Made by a program: the position numbers and the translations under genes. Below the pieces are notes generated by a model. The model had not been told where the DNA came from. It saw only the letters and a list, made by a program, of their open reading frames with translations, and did not search any database. Shown one piece after another: positions 19,758 to 29,483 of a DNA stretch of 64,000 bases (the first letter of the stretch is position 1; every line of letters starts with the position of its first letter). Source of the DNA: Prorocentrum cordatum (lineage: Eukaryota > Sar > Dinophyceae > Prorocentrales > Prorocentraceae); the NCBI GenBank assembly GCA_963575745.1, contig CAUYUJ010016147.1, forward strand, positions 98,501 through 162,500, given 5' to 3'.

Positions 19758-19779
19758 AAAAACATAGTCTGTGGACGAT
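19758..19779. repeat. LINE target-site duplication, left copy
   Basis: ACATAGTCTGTGGACGAT preceded by four A. Identical to 24665-24686. The certain part is 17-18 bp, because the leading A run cannot be separated from the poly(A) tail on the right. Confidence 0.92.
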
Positions 19780-19800
19780 CCGTAGCCATTTTGGCTCAAG
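19779..19800 (+). other. Dinoflagellate spliced leader (DinoSL) sequence
   Basis: T followed by CCGTAGCCATTTTGGCTCAA and G: all 22 positions of the conserved dinoflagellate leader, which is added in trans to mRNA 5' ends. The first T coincides with the last base of the target duplication. It lies exactly at the LINE 5' boundary, with no SL-gene donor (no GT after CAAG; TTCGAAACGC follows). It is therefore a reverse-transcribed mRNA end and not an SL RNA gene. Confidence 0.95.
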
Positions 19801-19927
19801 TTCGAAACGCGCGGCCTGGCGCTTCGAGCTTGGTCGCAGCTGAAGGCCTGGCTCGAGGGCTGCTGCCCTTCCAGGAACGCTCAGCTTGATTTCAGGCAAC
19901 AACATCCCCAGTCTCACGCACCCGCGG

Positions 19928-20887
19928 ATGGCGCATGAGGCAGCTCCCGAGTGGGCTCGTTCGATTCTGGCTTCGGTGACGGGCATCGACGCAAAGCTCT
20001 CGTCGTTCCAGGTCGAGATCACGGCGTCTGTCACGGAGATGCGCTCGGACTACGGCCAGCTAGCCGCGAGGATGAACATCTTGGAGGCGAGCATGGAGCA
20101 GTATCAGTCGAGTGAGGATGTCATGGCCGACATTTCCGCGGAGGCTGAACGTCAGGTAAGGATGCAGAAGCTCGAGTCCATGGTCCAGAAGCTAGAGAGC
20201 CAGATCAACGACACGCCAGCAGACGGTGGACCTCCGCCACGGCGTCGTCGTGCACTCAGCCCCGCATCTACACGCTCTACTGGCATTTCATCAGCAGATG
20301 GTGCGATGGGATCTTCGTCACAGGAGGGAGCCGCTCGTCTTGTACTGCTTGGATTTCCACGGCCGCGCATGCAGGCCACACTCCGACGAGCGGCGGAAGT
20401 GGTACGTCACCGCTGCATGCCCACTCACTCGCAGACATCGGTGGTGATCAAAGCGTTCGACCTCAATAGGAAGGCGATATTCGAGTTCAATTCAGCATCG
20501 GCAGCGTCGGATTTCCTTAGCAATTTCCAGAAGATCGAAGGCGAGCTTCAGTTTCCCGACCCCAAAGGCGGACATTTCGTGCTCAAAGTCCGCAGAGACC
20601 TCAAGGTCAAAGATCGTCGTCTTTTCCTCGCAATGGGCAAGCTCAGACAGAAGCTCGAGGCACTGCTCAATGGCAGGTTCACGGTTGGCTCGAACGGACT
20701 CGGCGGCGACGTCTACATTCTGCGAGGGGAGGAGGACCCTGTTCAGTGTGCACACGTGACGGTACTTGAGGGGGTGAATGATGTCCAGGTTGAATTCACT
20801 GACTCCACTTTGACGGAGTTTGGCATTCTGGCAGACAAAGCCAGCCTGATGGATGCGGCTCAGGTCGCAATGAGACGGCCCTTTTGA
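19928..20887 (+). CDS. LINE ORF1, nucleic-acid-binding chaperone-like protein
   Basis: 319 residues from ATG 19928 (MAHEAAPEWARSILASVTGI) to TGA 20885-20887. Residues 15 to about 100 are heptad-like and probably form a coiled coil (AARMNILEASMEQYQ, MQKLESMVQKLESQI). An Arg/Pro/Ser-rich linker follows (PPPRRRRALSPAST). The C-terminal 180 residues (ARLVLLGFPRPRMQATLRRA, VVIKAFDLNRKAIFEF) look like an RRM-like fold plus C-terminal domain, as in L1-type ORF1 proteins. By analogy it would coat the element RNA and assist target-primed reverse transcription. The frame can be extended upstream to 19886 without an ATG. The 5' untranslated region after the leader is about 127 nt. The stop is followed within 190 nt by ORF2. 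The RRM assignment is by appearance only. Confidence 0.85.
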   Translation: MAHEAAPEWARSILASVTGIDAKLSSFQVEITASVTEMRSDYGQLAARMNILEASMEQYQSSEDVMADISAEAERQVRMQKLESMVQKLESQINDTPADGGPPPRRRRALSPASTRSTGISSADGAMGSSSQEGAARLVLLGFPRPRMQATLRRAAEVVRHRCMPTHSQTSVVIKAFDLNRKAIFEFNSASAASDFLSNFQKIEGELQFPDPKGGHFVLKVRRDLKVKDRRLFLAMGKLRQKLEALLNGRFTVGSNGLGGDVYILRGEEDPVQCAHVTVLEGVNDVQVEFTDSTLTEFGILADKASLMDAAQVAMRRPF

Positions 20888-21071
20888 GCGTGCACGCAGC
20901 AGCACTGACAGAGCGGCCAGGCACTCGCTTCCTGTTGACTGTCTTTTTCCCGTTTCTCCCTCCCCCCCCCCCTCCTCCACCGACACTACGGATGATACGT
21001 CTGACAGCTCGGACACGGATGACATTACGGATATTACGGATCTCCCCTTCTCTCATCGGCGCCCCTTCTCG

Positions 21072-24000
21072 ATGGTCACGTGGAATGCCGCTGCTCTTTT
21101 TGCTTCTGCCAGGTATGGAAGGGGAGTTGGCGAGGGCTCGCTATCGTAAATTCTTGCAGTTGTGTGAACGGTATGACATTGTGTGTATTCAGGAATGTCA
21201 TGGGCATGAGGGGGATATCGCTTGCCTGAAGCAGCAGTTGCGTGGGTGCCACATTGGAGCTACGATGCGTGCGTCGGCTGCTGCAGGGGGCACAGTTACC
21301 GTAATTAGTGCTGCGCTCGCTTCTCAGTTCTCTTCTATTCGGCATCGTCCTTTGTGTGAGGGGCGAGTGCTCCTATCTCATTGTGTCGGTCCGCATGGTG
21401 CGCTCGTTATCATCAATGTTCACATGCCTAACACATGTCATGGTCACCAGCAGTATAGGAGAGTGCTCCGCGCGGTGTGTTGTGCGTTACCAGCGGCCAC
21501 GTCTTGTTTCAACCTCGTAGGTGGGGACTGGAATTTCGCGCTGGAGGAGGAGGGGAGGCAGTCTGATGACGGGCATTGGGAGTCTGGGGACAGATGGCAC
21601 ACCACTCTTTTCGGCACGAAGTGTGCACGTTGGGCCGAGCTCTACCAGCCCGATCCGACACGATACGGCTGGGGCAACGACGGCAGCTCCCACACGGCTC
21701 GTCTCGACCGAATTTACACTGATCTTCTTTGTGCCCTCCTCACCGACCTCACTCTGCAGGCAAAGGTGTGGAGCCGACCGAAGCGGCATGAGCCGTCGGA
21801 TCATCTTCCGGTCGCAGTCTCCTTACAGGCCTTCCACCCCAAGGAGTCCTCGTCGGTCCCAGTGTGGCTCAGCAAGACCCCCATCTACAAAGATATTGTC
21901 TCGGATGGCCTCCTACAGATCCCCGCTGAGTGGTGTCCTCTTCGGCGGCTTGAAGCTGCAAAATCGGTCATGCACGACGCTGTTAGGGCCGCCAAGCGCG
22001 CACTCGCACATAAACATGCTCGCACTCCTGAAGAACAACATTTCTGGGCTATGCGTGCTGTGCGTGGGTGGCGTACAGGGAACTTCGACTTGGTACGCAG
22101 TGCGATCTGCGCGCTCCCGCTTCTGTTGCAAATCTTTGATGTGGACCGTGAGGAGTGCACGGACTACGCTCGTCTTTGCGAATTTGCCAGGTCGTGCCAT
22201 TACTCTGTGTTGGAGGCCCAACTTAACCAGGCGGTTGCAACGACTACGGAGGGTGAGGAGGAGGAGGCTCGGAGGCTGCAGGCCATCTCACGTGCCCGGT
22301 TTAAGATGCAGAGTTGGCGCAAAATGCGACGCCGTGTGCACCTCTCGGGCGTTCTTGCTGATGACGGCTCCCCATGTGCGACGGTTGAGGAGTCTGGCAA
22401 CGCTCTTGCGCGGTACTGGGAGGGGGTATTTGCTGCAAAGGAGGAGGATATGTCGGGGTGGGAGGATTTCCTTGTGCACTGCCAATCTGTACAGCCGCTG
22501 AGTGAGGTGACACAGTGGAGGGTCGAGCGGGATGACTTTATCCGTGCCATCCGTGCAAAATCCAACACGGCCCCTGGTCCTGATGGTATCCCTTACAGCT
22601 GTTGGCAGAATGACCCTGCCGCCAATATCCTTTTTGATGTATATGAGTACCTTTACGACACGAACAGCACAGATTTCCTTATTGACATGCAGCACGTTCT
22701 CCTCACCTTCCTTCCCAAGGGTAATCAGGACTCCGACGTGGGCACAGCCGTTTGTCGTGATGCCTGCAAGACGCGGCCACTGGCGCTTGCTGACACATCG
22801 TGCAAGGTGCTGTCGGCAGCGATGGGCTTGCCGCTTGCATCGGTTGCGAAGTCGACAGTTCATGTGATGCAGTCGGGAGGTGTCGGTGGGAGGAGTATCT
22901 TATCTAACGTGGTGGAGGCGGAGGAATGGGGGCTATCTCAATGGCTTCCTGATAAGCCGCGCTCGGCACTCTTGCTCACCGACTTCGCGGCTGCGTTCCC
23001 TTCCCTTTTCGTCAGCTGGATCCTCACTGTCCTTAGTACTATGTCTGTGCCCACTCCCACCATCTGCTTCTTTGCCGCGCTATACACTGACAACACTGCG
23101 ACGGTCACTTTTTCTGGGCGGCGCCTGCGGCGCATCAAGATTGAACGAGGTGCACGGCAGGGGGACCCGACTAGCATGTGCCTTTTTGCGTTAGCGCTCG
23201 ACCCGATATTGCGCTGGCTTCTGCATAAAGGTAGCACGCACATCGACAGAGGGCTGGGGCATGCGGATGATCTGCTATTTGGGGTCTGCGATATCCATAC
23301 TGGGCTGGTGCCTATCCTCGTGCTCCTGGGGACCCTGGACAATGCTATCGGTCTCCGGCTTAACTACTCTAAGTGCCAACTGGTTATTACGGGTGGGCTG
23401 ACGTGTGATGAGGTCTCGGGTTGGCTGCAGGCTCTAGGGGCGCCCTTTGAGTACCTCCAAGTTGGGCGTCATGCCCGCTACCTGGGGGTGGAAATCTGTC
23501 CCGACGGGGGAGCTCATGTCTGGAGGGAGGCCATCGACAAATTCCAACAGCGCGTTCGTGCCCTTAGGAATCTTGGGCTCGGGCTTGCTATGACCATCGT
23601 CATGTTTACTTCCACTTGCTTGTCGGTGCTTGGGTATCTATTGCAATTCTATGCTCCGACTCCAGAGGTGTACCATGTGTATGATGCATCGCTTCAGTTG
23701 CTCGCCGCCGCACCGCGCTATTCTTTCTCTACCAAGATGCTCTGTGGTCTCAAGGAACTGGGGCTGACAACGGAGTTCCCTGCACTGAGACAGTACGCTC
23801 GTGCGGTGCAGTTGCGCGCGGCTATCACTTGCCCTGCATTTGCTCAGGTTAAGGCGCGGCTGGAAGCCGCCACCTCGACGGAACGGATACGGAACGGGAT
23901 GGAGGATGGGGTATGCATTGCTAGGACACTGACTGGGTGGTGGAGGGACTCTCTTGTGCGACAGATGTGCATTGTGTGCGACAGCTGCCAGCAGATCACT

Positions 24001-24654
24001 GATGCGGTCCCTCACGATTTCCCTAAGAAGAAGCTCCAGCGTCGTTTCCTGAAGGCCCTCATTGCTCGGGACCCCGTGGACCTCGCTGACTGTCCTGAAA
24101 CTGGGCTCCTCCGCAGGATCTCCTCCTGGCTCCCTGCCCCCTGCCCCATCGAGGTTGCCCGCATGATCAGTAAAATACGTTGCACGACGAAACGTACGAA
24201 GATGTATATTGGGTTGGCTCCGTTGCGAATCGCATGCCGTGGTGTCTGTACTACTTCGCGTTTCCACACGACTTCTCGGGGTTGCGTCTTTGGGTGTGTG
24301 TCTGTGGTCCCTGGGGCGGACCTCGATGATATGCAACACTACGTTGTATGCACACGTTTCCAGGAGATTGCAAGGATCTGGCTGGGTGCGATAGTGGATT
24401 GTGCCGACACTATTCCGATCTCCTCTCTCCTCCTCCTTACAGTGCACCCGTCGGTGGAAGCAGTGCTGTGCTGCGCGTCATTTTGCGAAGCCTTTTTACA
24501 CACTCACTTTCAGAAGAGGGTTGGCTGTGATGCCGACCCCGCGAGACTCTTCGAGGCGCGCATACGCCTCCACTGCAGGCGTCACCGCGCCTTGCAGGCA
24601 GCCTGGACAAAAGTCACCGCCGCGAGGCTCGCTGTGGGGCAATCAGCTGGCTAG
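21072..24654 (+). CDS. LINE ORF2: endonuclease-reverse transcriptase, with frameshift
   Basis: Main frame open from 20884 to TAG 24652-24654. Endonuclease (exonuclease-endonuclease-phosphatase fold): IQECHG at 21187, GGDWNF at 21522, RLDRIY at 21700, SDHLPV at 21796. Reverse transcriptase: NTAPGPDGIP at 22564, RPLALADTSCKV near 22780, LLTDFAAAFPS with the first catalytic Asp at 22981, RQGDP at 23155, HADD at 23260, YLGVEI near 23480. C-terminal knuckle C-x3-C-x13-H-x3-C at 24283-24351. The first conserved endonuclease block, MVTWNAAALFAS, starts at ATG 21072 but in another frame. It reaches a stop soon after, so a frameshift lies between about 21105 and 21140. I start the gene at that ATG. 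It would nick target DNA and copy the element RNA at the nick. No RNase H domain was seen. Confidence 0.92.
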
Positions 24655-24664
24655 CGGGGGAAAA

Positions 24665-24686
24665 AAAAACATAGTCTGTGGACGAT
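24665..24686. repeat. LINE target-site duplication, right copy
   Basis: Second copy of ACATAGTCTGTGGACGAT directly after the poly(A). After it the MITE-A sequence resumes (GTTTAGACTGTGTTTGAGC). Confidence 0.92.
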
Positions 24687-25047
24687 GTTTAGACTGTGTT
24701 TGAGCATTTGGCGTGTATTTTGGGGTATGTTCAACTTGTCCTCCAAAATCCCCCTCTGTAGGGGGACAGGCCCGACCTATAGCGTGCATCTCGGAAATCG
24801 ATGTTGCACGCTGCCTTTCCAATGCCAACCCCCATGAGAGAACCCTGGAGGCCTCGCGCGTTGAGATAGCATCGAATCATCCAGTCCACGCGCCCGCTCC
24901 GTAAGACCTGTGCCGACGTTCGCGCGGCGATGCTCCGCCGCAAGTCCGACGCGCACCCGGCGCAATCCTGACGCGGCTCCGACGTGCATTTGGGTCTCGG
25001 GTTGCCGCGCGAGGCCTCCAGGGTTCTCATCGCAAGAACCTCAGGAG

Positions 25048-25188
25048 AAAAAAAACACAGACACAATTAATCGTCGGCCCCCGAGAAAATATGGGAACAT
25101 ATGGGAATTGTGCGGGAAGACAAACACCCAGAAAATATAGGAAAATATAGGGAATCTTTTTAATTTGTGTGTATTTGTTTGTCCCAGG
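25048..25188. repeat. Dispersed repeat J, copy 3
   Basis: ACACAGACACAATTAATCGT, AAATATGGGAACATATGGG, then GGGAAGACAAACACCCAG and TTTGTGTGTATTTGTTTGTC. Same layout as the copies at 16317 and 18608. Confidence 0.75.
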
Positions 25189-25336
25189 GCCCCTTCAGAA
25201 CCGTGCCCTGGCCCGCGCCCTCCGCGCCATCTCTCGGCGGCGAGCCCCGGGGAGGCGTGCGAGGGGGCAGGCCTCCTCGGAGCCGACGCGGAGCCGACGA
25301 GCCTTGGGCCTCGAGCTACCGGGGCGCCCCGGCGCC

Positions 25337-25545
25337 CTCCCGCCGCACCCTCGTGGGTGCCTCGGCGCGGGCTCCTGCTTGCTTGCTGCCGCGCGAGGCT
25401 GCCAGGATGCTTCTCGCAGCTGCCGTGGGCGCCCCACCGCCCTCCCGCCGCACCCTCGTGGGTGCCTCGACGCGGGCTCCTGCTCGCTTGCTGCCGCGCG
25501 AGGCTGCCAGGATGCTGCTCGCAGCTGCCGTGCTCTGGAGACTTT
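25337..25545. repeat. 105-bp tandem duplication, GC-rich
   Basis: Two near-identical units offset by 105 bp (CGCCGCACCCTCGTGGGTGC at 25341 and 25446). A partial third relic at 26005-26045 carries GCGAGGCCTCCAGGATGCT. Frames of more than 130 residues on both strands come from high GC. Confidence 0.8.
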
Positions 25546-25761
25546 GTCTTCTGTTTGCCCCCCCCCCCGCTCCGGCGAGAACGGGCGTGACCAGAGCGGG
25601 CCGGCCACGTCGCGACTCGCGCCGTCGCCGCCTGGGAATGCTCAGGAAGGGCTCATGCCCAGATGGCCCCAGCGCCAGTCGTGGCGTGACCCTCGGGGGG
25701 GAGGGAGAAGAGGGTCGGGAGCCTCGAGACGGGGTCAGTGCAAACGGGGGTCAGCCAGGGC

Positions 25762-25905
25762 GCCCGATCTTGCAAGATCCTGCAAGGCCGGGGTCGCATT
25801 GACCCGGGTTTGGGTGCAGGATCTTGCAGGATCCTTCGGATTGGCCCGGGCCTGGGCGCAGGACCTTGCAGGATCTTGCAAGTCCTGACTGACCCAGGTC
25901 TGGAT
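25762..25905. repeat. Interspersed CAGGATCTTGCA repeats
   Basis: GATCTTGCA / TGCAAGATC motifs recur five to six times in both orientations within 140 bp, able to form several alternative hairpins. No gene found between 25190 and 26060. Confidence 0.6.
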
Positions 25906-26060
25906 CGCCCCGGGTCCGAGGATCCCCGAGAGGGGGGCGGGAGGGGGCGGCCACGGGCGTGGCCGCGAGCAGTATGCCGAAGGACGCAGCTCCTGGGTCT
26001 CGAGGCGCCGCGCGCGAGGCCTCCAGGATGCTCCCGGCAGCCGCCGTGCTCCGCTCTCTA

Positions 26061-26190
26061 CCCTGACCTTCCAGGAGGGCTGAAAAATAGCACCAGGACG
26101 TCAACGTCCTAATTCCTGTCGAGGTTTGAGACAATCCAGATAGATCTATAGGTCTGGAGTGCTATTTTCTAGCACTCTGGAAGGTCAGGG
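26061..26190. mobile_element. MITE-B, copy 1, TA-flanked
   Basis: Exactly 130 bp with termini CCCTGACCTTCCAG and CTGGAAGGTCAGGG, flanked by TA on both sides. Inverted relative to the copies at 39097 and 39368. The interior has AATAGCACC / TGCTATT and TAGATCTATAGG. Non-coding. Confidence 0.87.
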
Positions 26191-26393
26191 TAAGCTCCCC
26201 CCTCGGCGCCCTGCCGAGGGGGACCTTCTGGTTCCAGGGCGCCTCTGTTCGGGTCGGCCCCACAGGGGGGTCCAGCGACGAGCCTACCGGCAGGCTCCCA
26301 AGAACCAGTCGATGGGCCCCAAGAAGCCCCCAAGAAGCTCAAAAGGGGCCCCAAAGAAGCCCCAAGAGGCCCCCATAACGGCCCCTAAGAGTC

Positions 26394-26561
26394 GGGGGTG
26401 GACAGACCTCCTACCCTGACACGTCGATTGAGGAACTGGCCGTTTTCGGTTCGCGAGAGGGCGTCGCGGCTGTCATTTTGCGGGTCTAGGTCCGTCGGTT
26501 TCGGTCCCAGGCCGTTTTCACTAAGGGGAGGTTTGCTAAATGGAGGTTTGACCACCGCCGA
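26394..26561. mobile_element. MITE-H, copy 1
   Basis: Termini GGGGGTGGACAGACCTCC and GGAGGTTTGACCACCGCC are inverted. The internal sequence (CACGTCGATTGAGGAACTGG, GGTCCCAGGCCGTTTTCACT) is about 90 percent like 39884-40053. A third, older copy is at 42684-42853. Confidence 0.8.
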
Positions 26562-27395
26562 AAGGGGAGCCGAAGAGGCTTCAAGATTGCCTCCAGGAGG
26601 CTTCCGAGACGCTGCGTCAAACTCCCAGGGAGCGGCCGGTGATGCGCCGCCGGCGTTCTCGATTTGGTGCCATAGATTTGTGGGGTTGCAATACGCTTCG
26701 GGCGAATACCTTCCGGGGCGCAGATGTATAGCTGGATTTTCGCGTGCCATACACTACTTGCAACGCAATGCAGTGCAAGTCTCCGGCGCAGCACATGTGC
26801 AATACGCGTGCCTCGGATCTTTTGCACCACCCCCTCTCAGCGCTGGACCCCCTCAGACGGCTCCAAGGGCCCGAAGACTTCTCCGACGGAGGCCCGCAAG
26901 ACTTCTCAGGCGGCCGGGGGGGGGGGGGGGCTTCCGAGAGGCGCCGCCGCCGTCCGAGAGGGCCTCCCCCCCCCGCCAGTACACGTCGCCCCTGGGCCCG
27001 CCGCCAACTCTCGGCTCCCTGCCACAGCCTCGAGCGTCCGCAGGCGCGTGGCGCAGGCGGCCCCGATCCCCAGGGGGGGAGTGCGCCGCCCGCCGATTCT
27101 CTCCAGCTTGAGGGCGTCCGCTTCCGCGGACGCTCCCCGGGTGGCACCCGTCGTCGTCGCCGCCGGCGCATCTGTCTCACACGCTTGGCGAGGAAGGCAA
27201 CGGCTCTCTGGCGCAACCAGTTTCTCGCTCGCGCCGTGCTTCGCCGGCCTCATCCCGATGCCTTTAGTGGCCTGGCCTTCGCCGTGTGGTGGCATCCATC
27301 TTTTGGCGCAGGCTGTGGTGGCATGTTGTCCGCTCCCATCTCCTCCTTCCAAAAAGCGTCACCGTCAACTCGCGATGCCCTGACCCAGTCATGAT
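26562..27395. other. GC-rich interval without a supported gene
   Basis: All three plus frames and several minus frames are open for 200 or more codons, which reflects composition. A run of G (26918-26929) and imperfect GCC repeats are the only structure seen. Confidence 0.4.
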
Positions 27396-27650
27396 TTGTT
27401 CACAACGTCGACCCCCAGAGGACTCGACTCCGAACATTGTGAAGAATTTGCCGCCCTGATTTGTTCACGACGCAAGGGTTTCGCCGCCAACTTCCGGCGC
27501 CCCCGCAAGGAGACCTTCCGGCTCCAGGGCGTGAAGATCCTGCGGGGCTGGTTGCAGGAGCCTCGCGCGGGGCACGAGATCCAAGCAGAGAAGCGGGCGA
27601 GCACCGACTGCGACGGCGGCGAAGACGCACGACGACGGCGAGGACGATAA
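27396..27650 (+). CDS. Small basic ORF, doubtful
   Basis: 84 codons, MFTTSTPRGLDSEHCEEFAA onward, with a basic middle (RRKGFAANFRRPRKETFRLQ). The start codon is not an ATG (TTG at 27396). Composition is coding-like, but no splice context or known domain was seen. It runs into the CGA microsatellite, so chance openness cannot be excluded. Confidence 0.18.
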   Translation: MFTTSTPRGLDSEHCEEFAALICSRRKGFAANFRRPRKETFRLQGVKILRGWLQEPRAGHEIQAEKRASTDCDGGEDARRRRGR

Positions 27651-27685
27651 ACGACACGACAAAGGCGAACGAACGCAGCGGAGCG

Positions 27686-27830
<145 letters not shown>

Positions 27831-27947
27831 GTTGCAACGGCGACGGCGCCGAACGCCACGGCTGGCCGTTGCAACGGCGACGGCGCCGAACGCCACGGCG
27901 CCTCCCCCGTTTTTTGGCGGCGGCTCCCGTCCATCAGTCCATCCAGA

Positions 27948-28358
27948 GGCCTCCTCCTCCTCCTCTCCTCCTCCGCCCTCCCGACCTCCTCTCCTCTCCT
28001 CTCCTCTCCTCTTCCTCCTCCTCTCTCTCTCCTCTCCTCTCCTCTCCCTCTCTCCTCTCTCCTCTCCTTCTTCTCTCTTCTCTTCTCCTCTCTCTCCTCT
28101 CCTCCTCTCTCCTCTCCTCCCTTCTCCTCTCCTCTCCTCTCCTATCCTCTCCTCTCTCTCTCTCCTCCCTCTCCTCTCCTCTCTCTCCTCGTCCTCCTCC
28201 TCCTCCTCCTCCTCCTCGTCCTCGTCCTCCTCCTCCTCCTCCTCCTCCTCCTCCTCCTCCTCCTCCCCTCCTCTCCTGCTCCTCCTCGTCCTCCTCCTCC
28301 TCCTCCTCCTCCTCCTCCTCCTCTTCCTCCTCCTCCTCCTCCTCTCTCTCTCTCTCTA
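27948..28358. repeat. 400-bp pure pyrimidine tract
   Basis: CTC, CTCCT and CTCTCT mixtures with almost no purines apart from scattered single A or G. Translates as Ser/Leu/Pro on the plus strand and as Gly/Arg/Glu on the minus strand; not coding. Confidence 0.92.
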
Positions 28359-28365
28359 TTTGTCT

Positions 28366-28706
28366 TGGGATCGCTCGACGGCACTTTCTTCTCGGCGATT
28401 ATGAAGAAGATTCTGGATCCTGCCCAAAAAGCCGCACGAGACCGAGCAAAACACGGGAATGTCGTCCGCGACGGGGAGTCTCCCGGCCTTCACATGTCGA
28501 GGAAGAAAAAACAACATAAACATGGTATCGCTCGGACGTGTGCACTGTTTTCTCGGCGGGGATTCTGAAGGAGCATCCCGGATCCTCCTGCGAAAAAAAA
28601 GCCACGCACGAGACCGAGCAAGAACGCAGGGAGTGGACGTCCGAGCGACGGGGAGTTCTCTCCCGGCCATGCACATGTCGAGGAAGAAGAAAAACCATAA
28701 ACATTG
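28366..28706. mobile_element. MITE-D, tandem pair
   Basis: Full copy 28526-28650 (ATCGCTCGGACGTGTGCA to TGGACGTCCGAGCGACG), preceded by a worn copy from 28369. Each is followed by a 50-bp segment with TCCCGGCC and CACATGTCGAGGAAGAA, so element plus flank were duplicated together with a period of about 165-180 bp. The family has about 120-130 bp members elsewhere. Confidence 0.75.
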
Positions 28707-28708
28707 AC

Positions 28709-28862
28709 TTTCTGGCGCTCCGCGCGGATTTCTTGAATCCGCGCCTCGCCCCTCGCGCCCCCCCCCCCCTGCGGCGCCTCCGGCGCCGCCTCTGGCGCGC
28801 TCCGCGCGCCAGGGAGGGGGGTCAGCACCAATCCAAGAGATCCGCGCGGAGCGCCAGAAGTC
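28709..28862. mobile_element. MITE-G, copy 1
   Basis: Termini TTTCTGGCGCTCCGCGCGGA and TCCGCGCGGAGCGCCAGAAG, with an internal palindrome GGCGCGCTCCGCGCGCC. Relatives are at 30150-30294, 31009-31140 and 42491-42646. Confidence 0.78.
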
Positions 28863-29071
28863 TACGTTTACGACTTTTTCCCTTTCCTTCCAATGTCGCC
28901 ATGGGGGAAACGGCTCTGCAGGTGTGTCGCCGTTTCCGGGCTCTCGGGGCCTCCACGGGTCTTTGGGCTGTCGGAAAAGGGTTCAGGATGAAGAATCGTC
29001 CTGGGGGAAGGCCCCGGGGTCCAGGGCCTGTTTCCCGCAAAACTCGTTTTCCCCATGTTCAGAATAGGTTC

Positions 29072-29200
29072 CGAGCAGATAGGGTCGGAGGATCGCGCCG
29101 CATCATCGATGCAATGCCGATGCAACTCGAGGTGGAATCAGAATTTCTCCACGCCGACATCGCCGATGCATCGCGGGTGTCGCCGATGCATCGCCAGAGG
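29072..29200. repeat. CGATGCATCG element (MITE-N), partial copy
   Basis: GGGTCGGAGGATCGCGCCGC followed by CATCGATGCAATGCCGATGC repeats. It lacks the terminal inverted repeats seen at 59898-60145. Confidence 0.6.
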
Positions 29201-29483
29201 TTGGAGCCGCTGGAGGTCGGAGCCAGCTGGGAGTACGTGGTGGCCCTGCATTAGTTTTGGCCAGCAGGAAGGGGGAGGAGAGGTTCGAGGTTCTGGGTTC
29301 GCCAAGATGTTTTGCCTTTTCGGCCTTGGCGGGCCGTTTTTTTGGCCCCAGGACCGTGTAAAACGCATCTGTGGTGAGAACTTGCACCAGATGTGCCCCG
29401 GGAGGGGTCCGAGGACCGATTTTGAATGGATTCGCCTGAATCATCCCTCCTTGTCAGATTTTCTCGGGGCCCCTCCATAGGAA

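Larger units (their letters stand above)
19779..24669 (+). mobile_element. LINE retrotransposon, apparently full length, 5' end = DinoSL
   Basis: A non-LTR element of about 4.9 kb carrying ORF1 then ORF2 on the plus strand. It starts at the spliced-leader sequence (19779-19800) and ends with six bases of 3' untranslated sequence and nine A (24661-24669). Target-site duplications flank it. No LTRs, no integrase. The domain order (ORF1 coiled coil plus RRM-like; ORF2 apurinic-like endonuclease, reverse transcriptase, CCHC-like knuckle) is L1-like in general plan. ORF2 carries a probable frameshift, so this copy may be inactive. Confidence 0.93.
19712..24780. mobile_element. MITE-A, copy 3, split by the LINE
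   Basis: Left half 19712-19779 (AAGTTGGGCCTGTCCCTCTA, then CATAGTCTGTGGACGAT) and right half 24687-24780 (ending GGGGGACAGGCCCGACCTAT). With the LINE and one target duplication removed the element is about 162 bp, the expected family length. No clear 8-bp flanking duplication remains. Confidence 0.85.

Noticed and set aside
19779-19800. A genuine SL RNA gene
   Set aside because: An SL gene needs a GT donor directly after the leader and an intron-like part. Here LINE 5' sequence follows at once.
20884-20991. ORF2 start overlapping the ORF1 stop (TTGA) as programmed reinitiation
   Set aside because: The codon is TTG, the stretch is poly-Pro from a C-run, and the conserved endonuclease start lies downstream in another frame.
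25165-25888. Three overlapping plus-strand frames of 140-240 codons
   Set aside because: They cover a GC-rich 105-bp tandem duplication; all frames being open together indicates composition and not selection.
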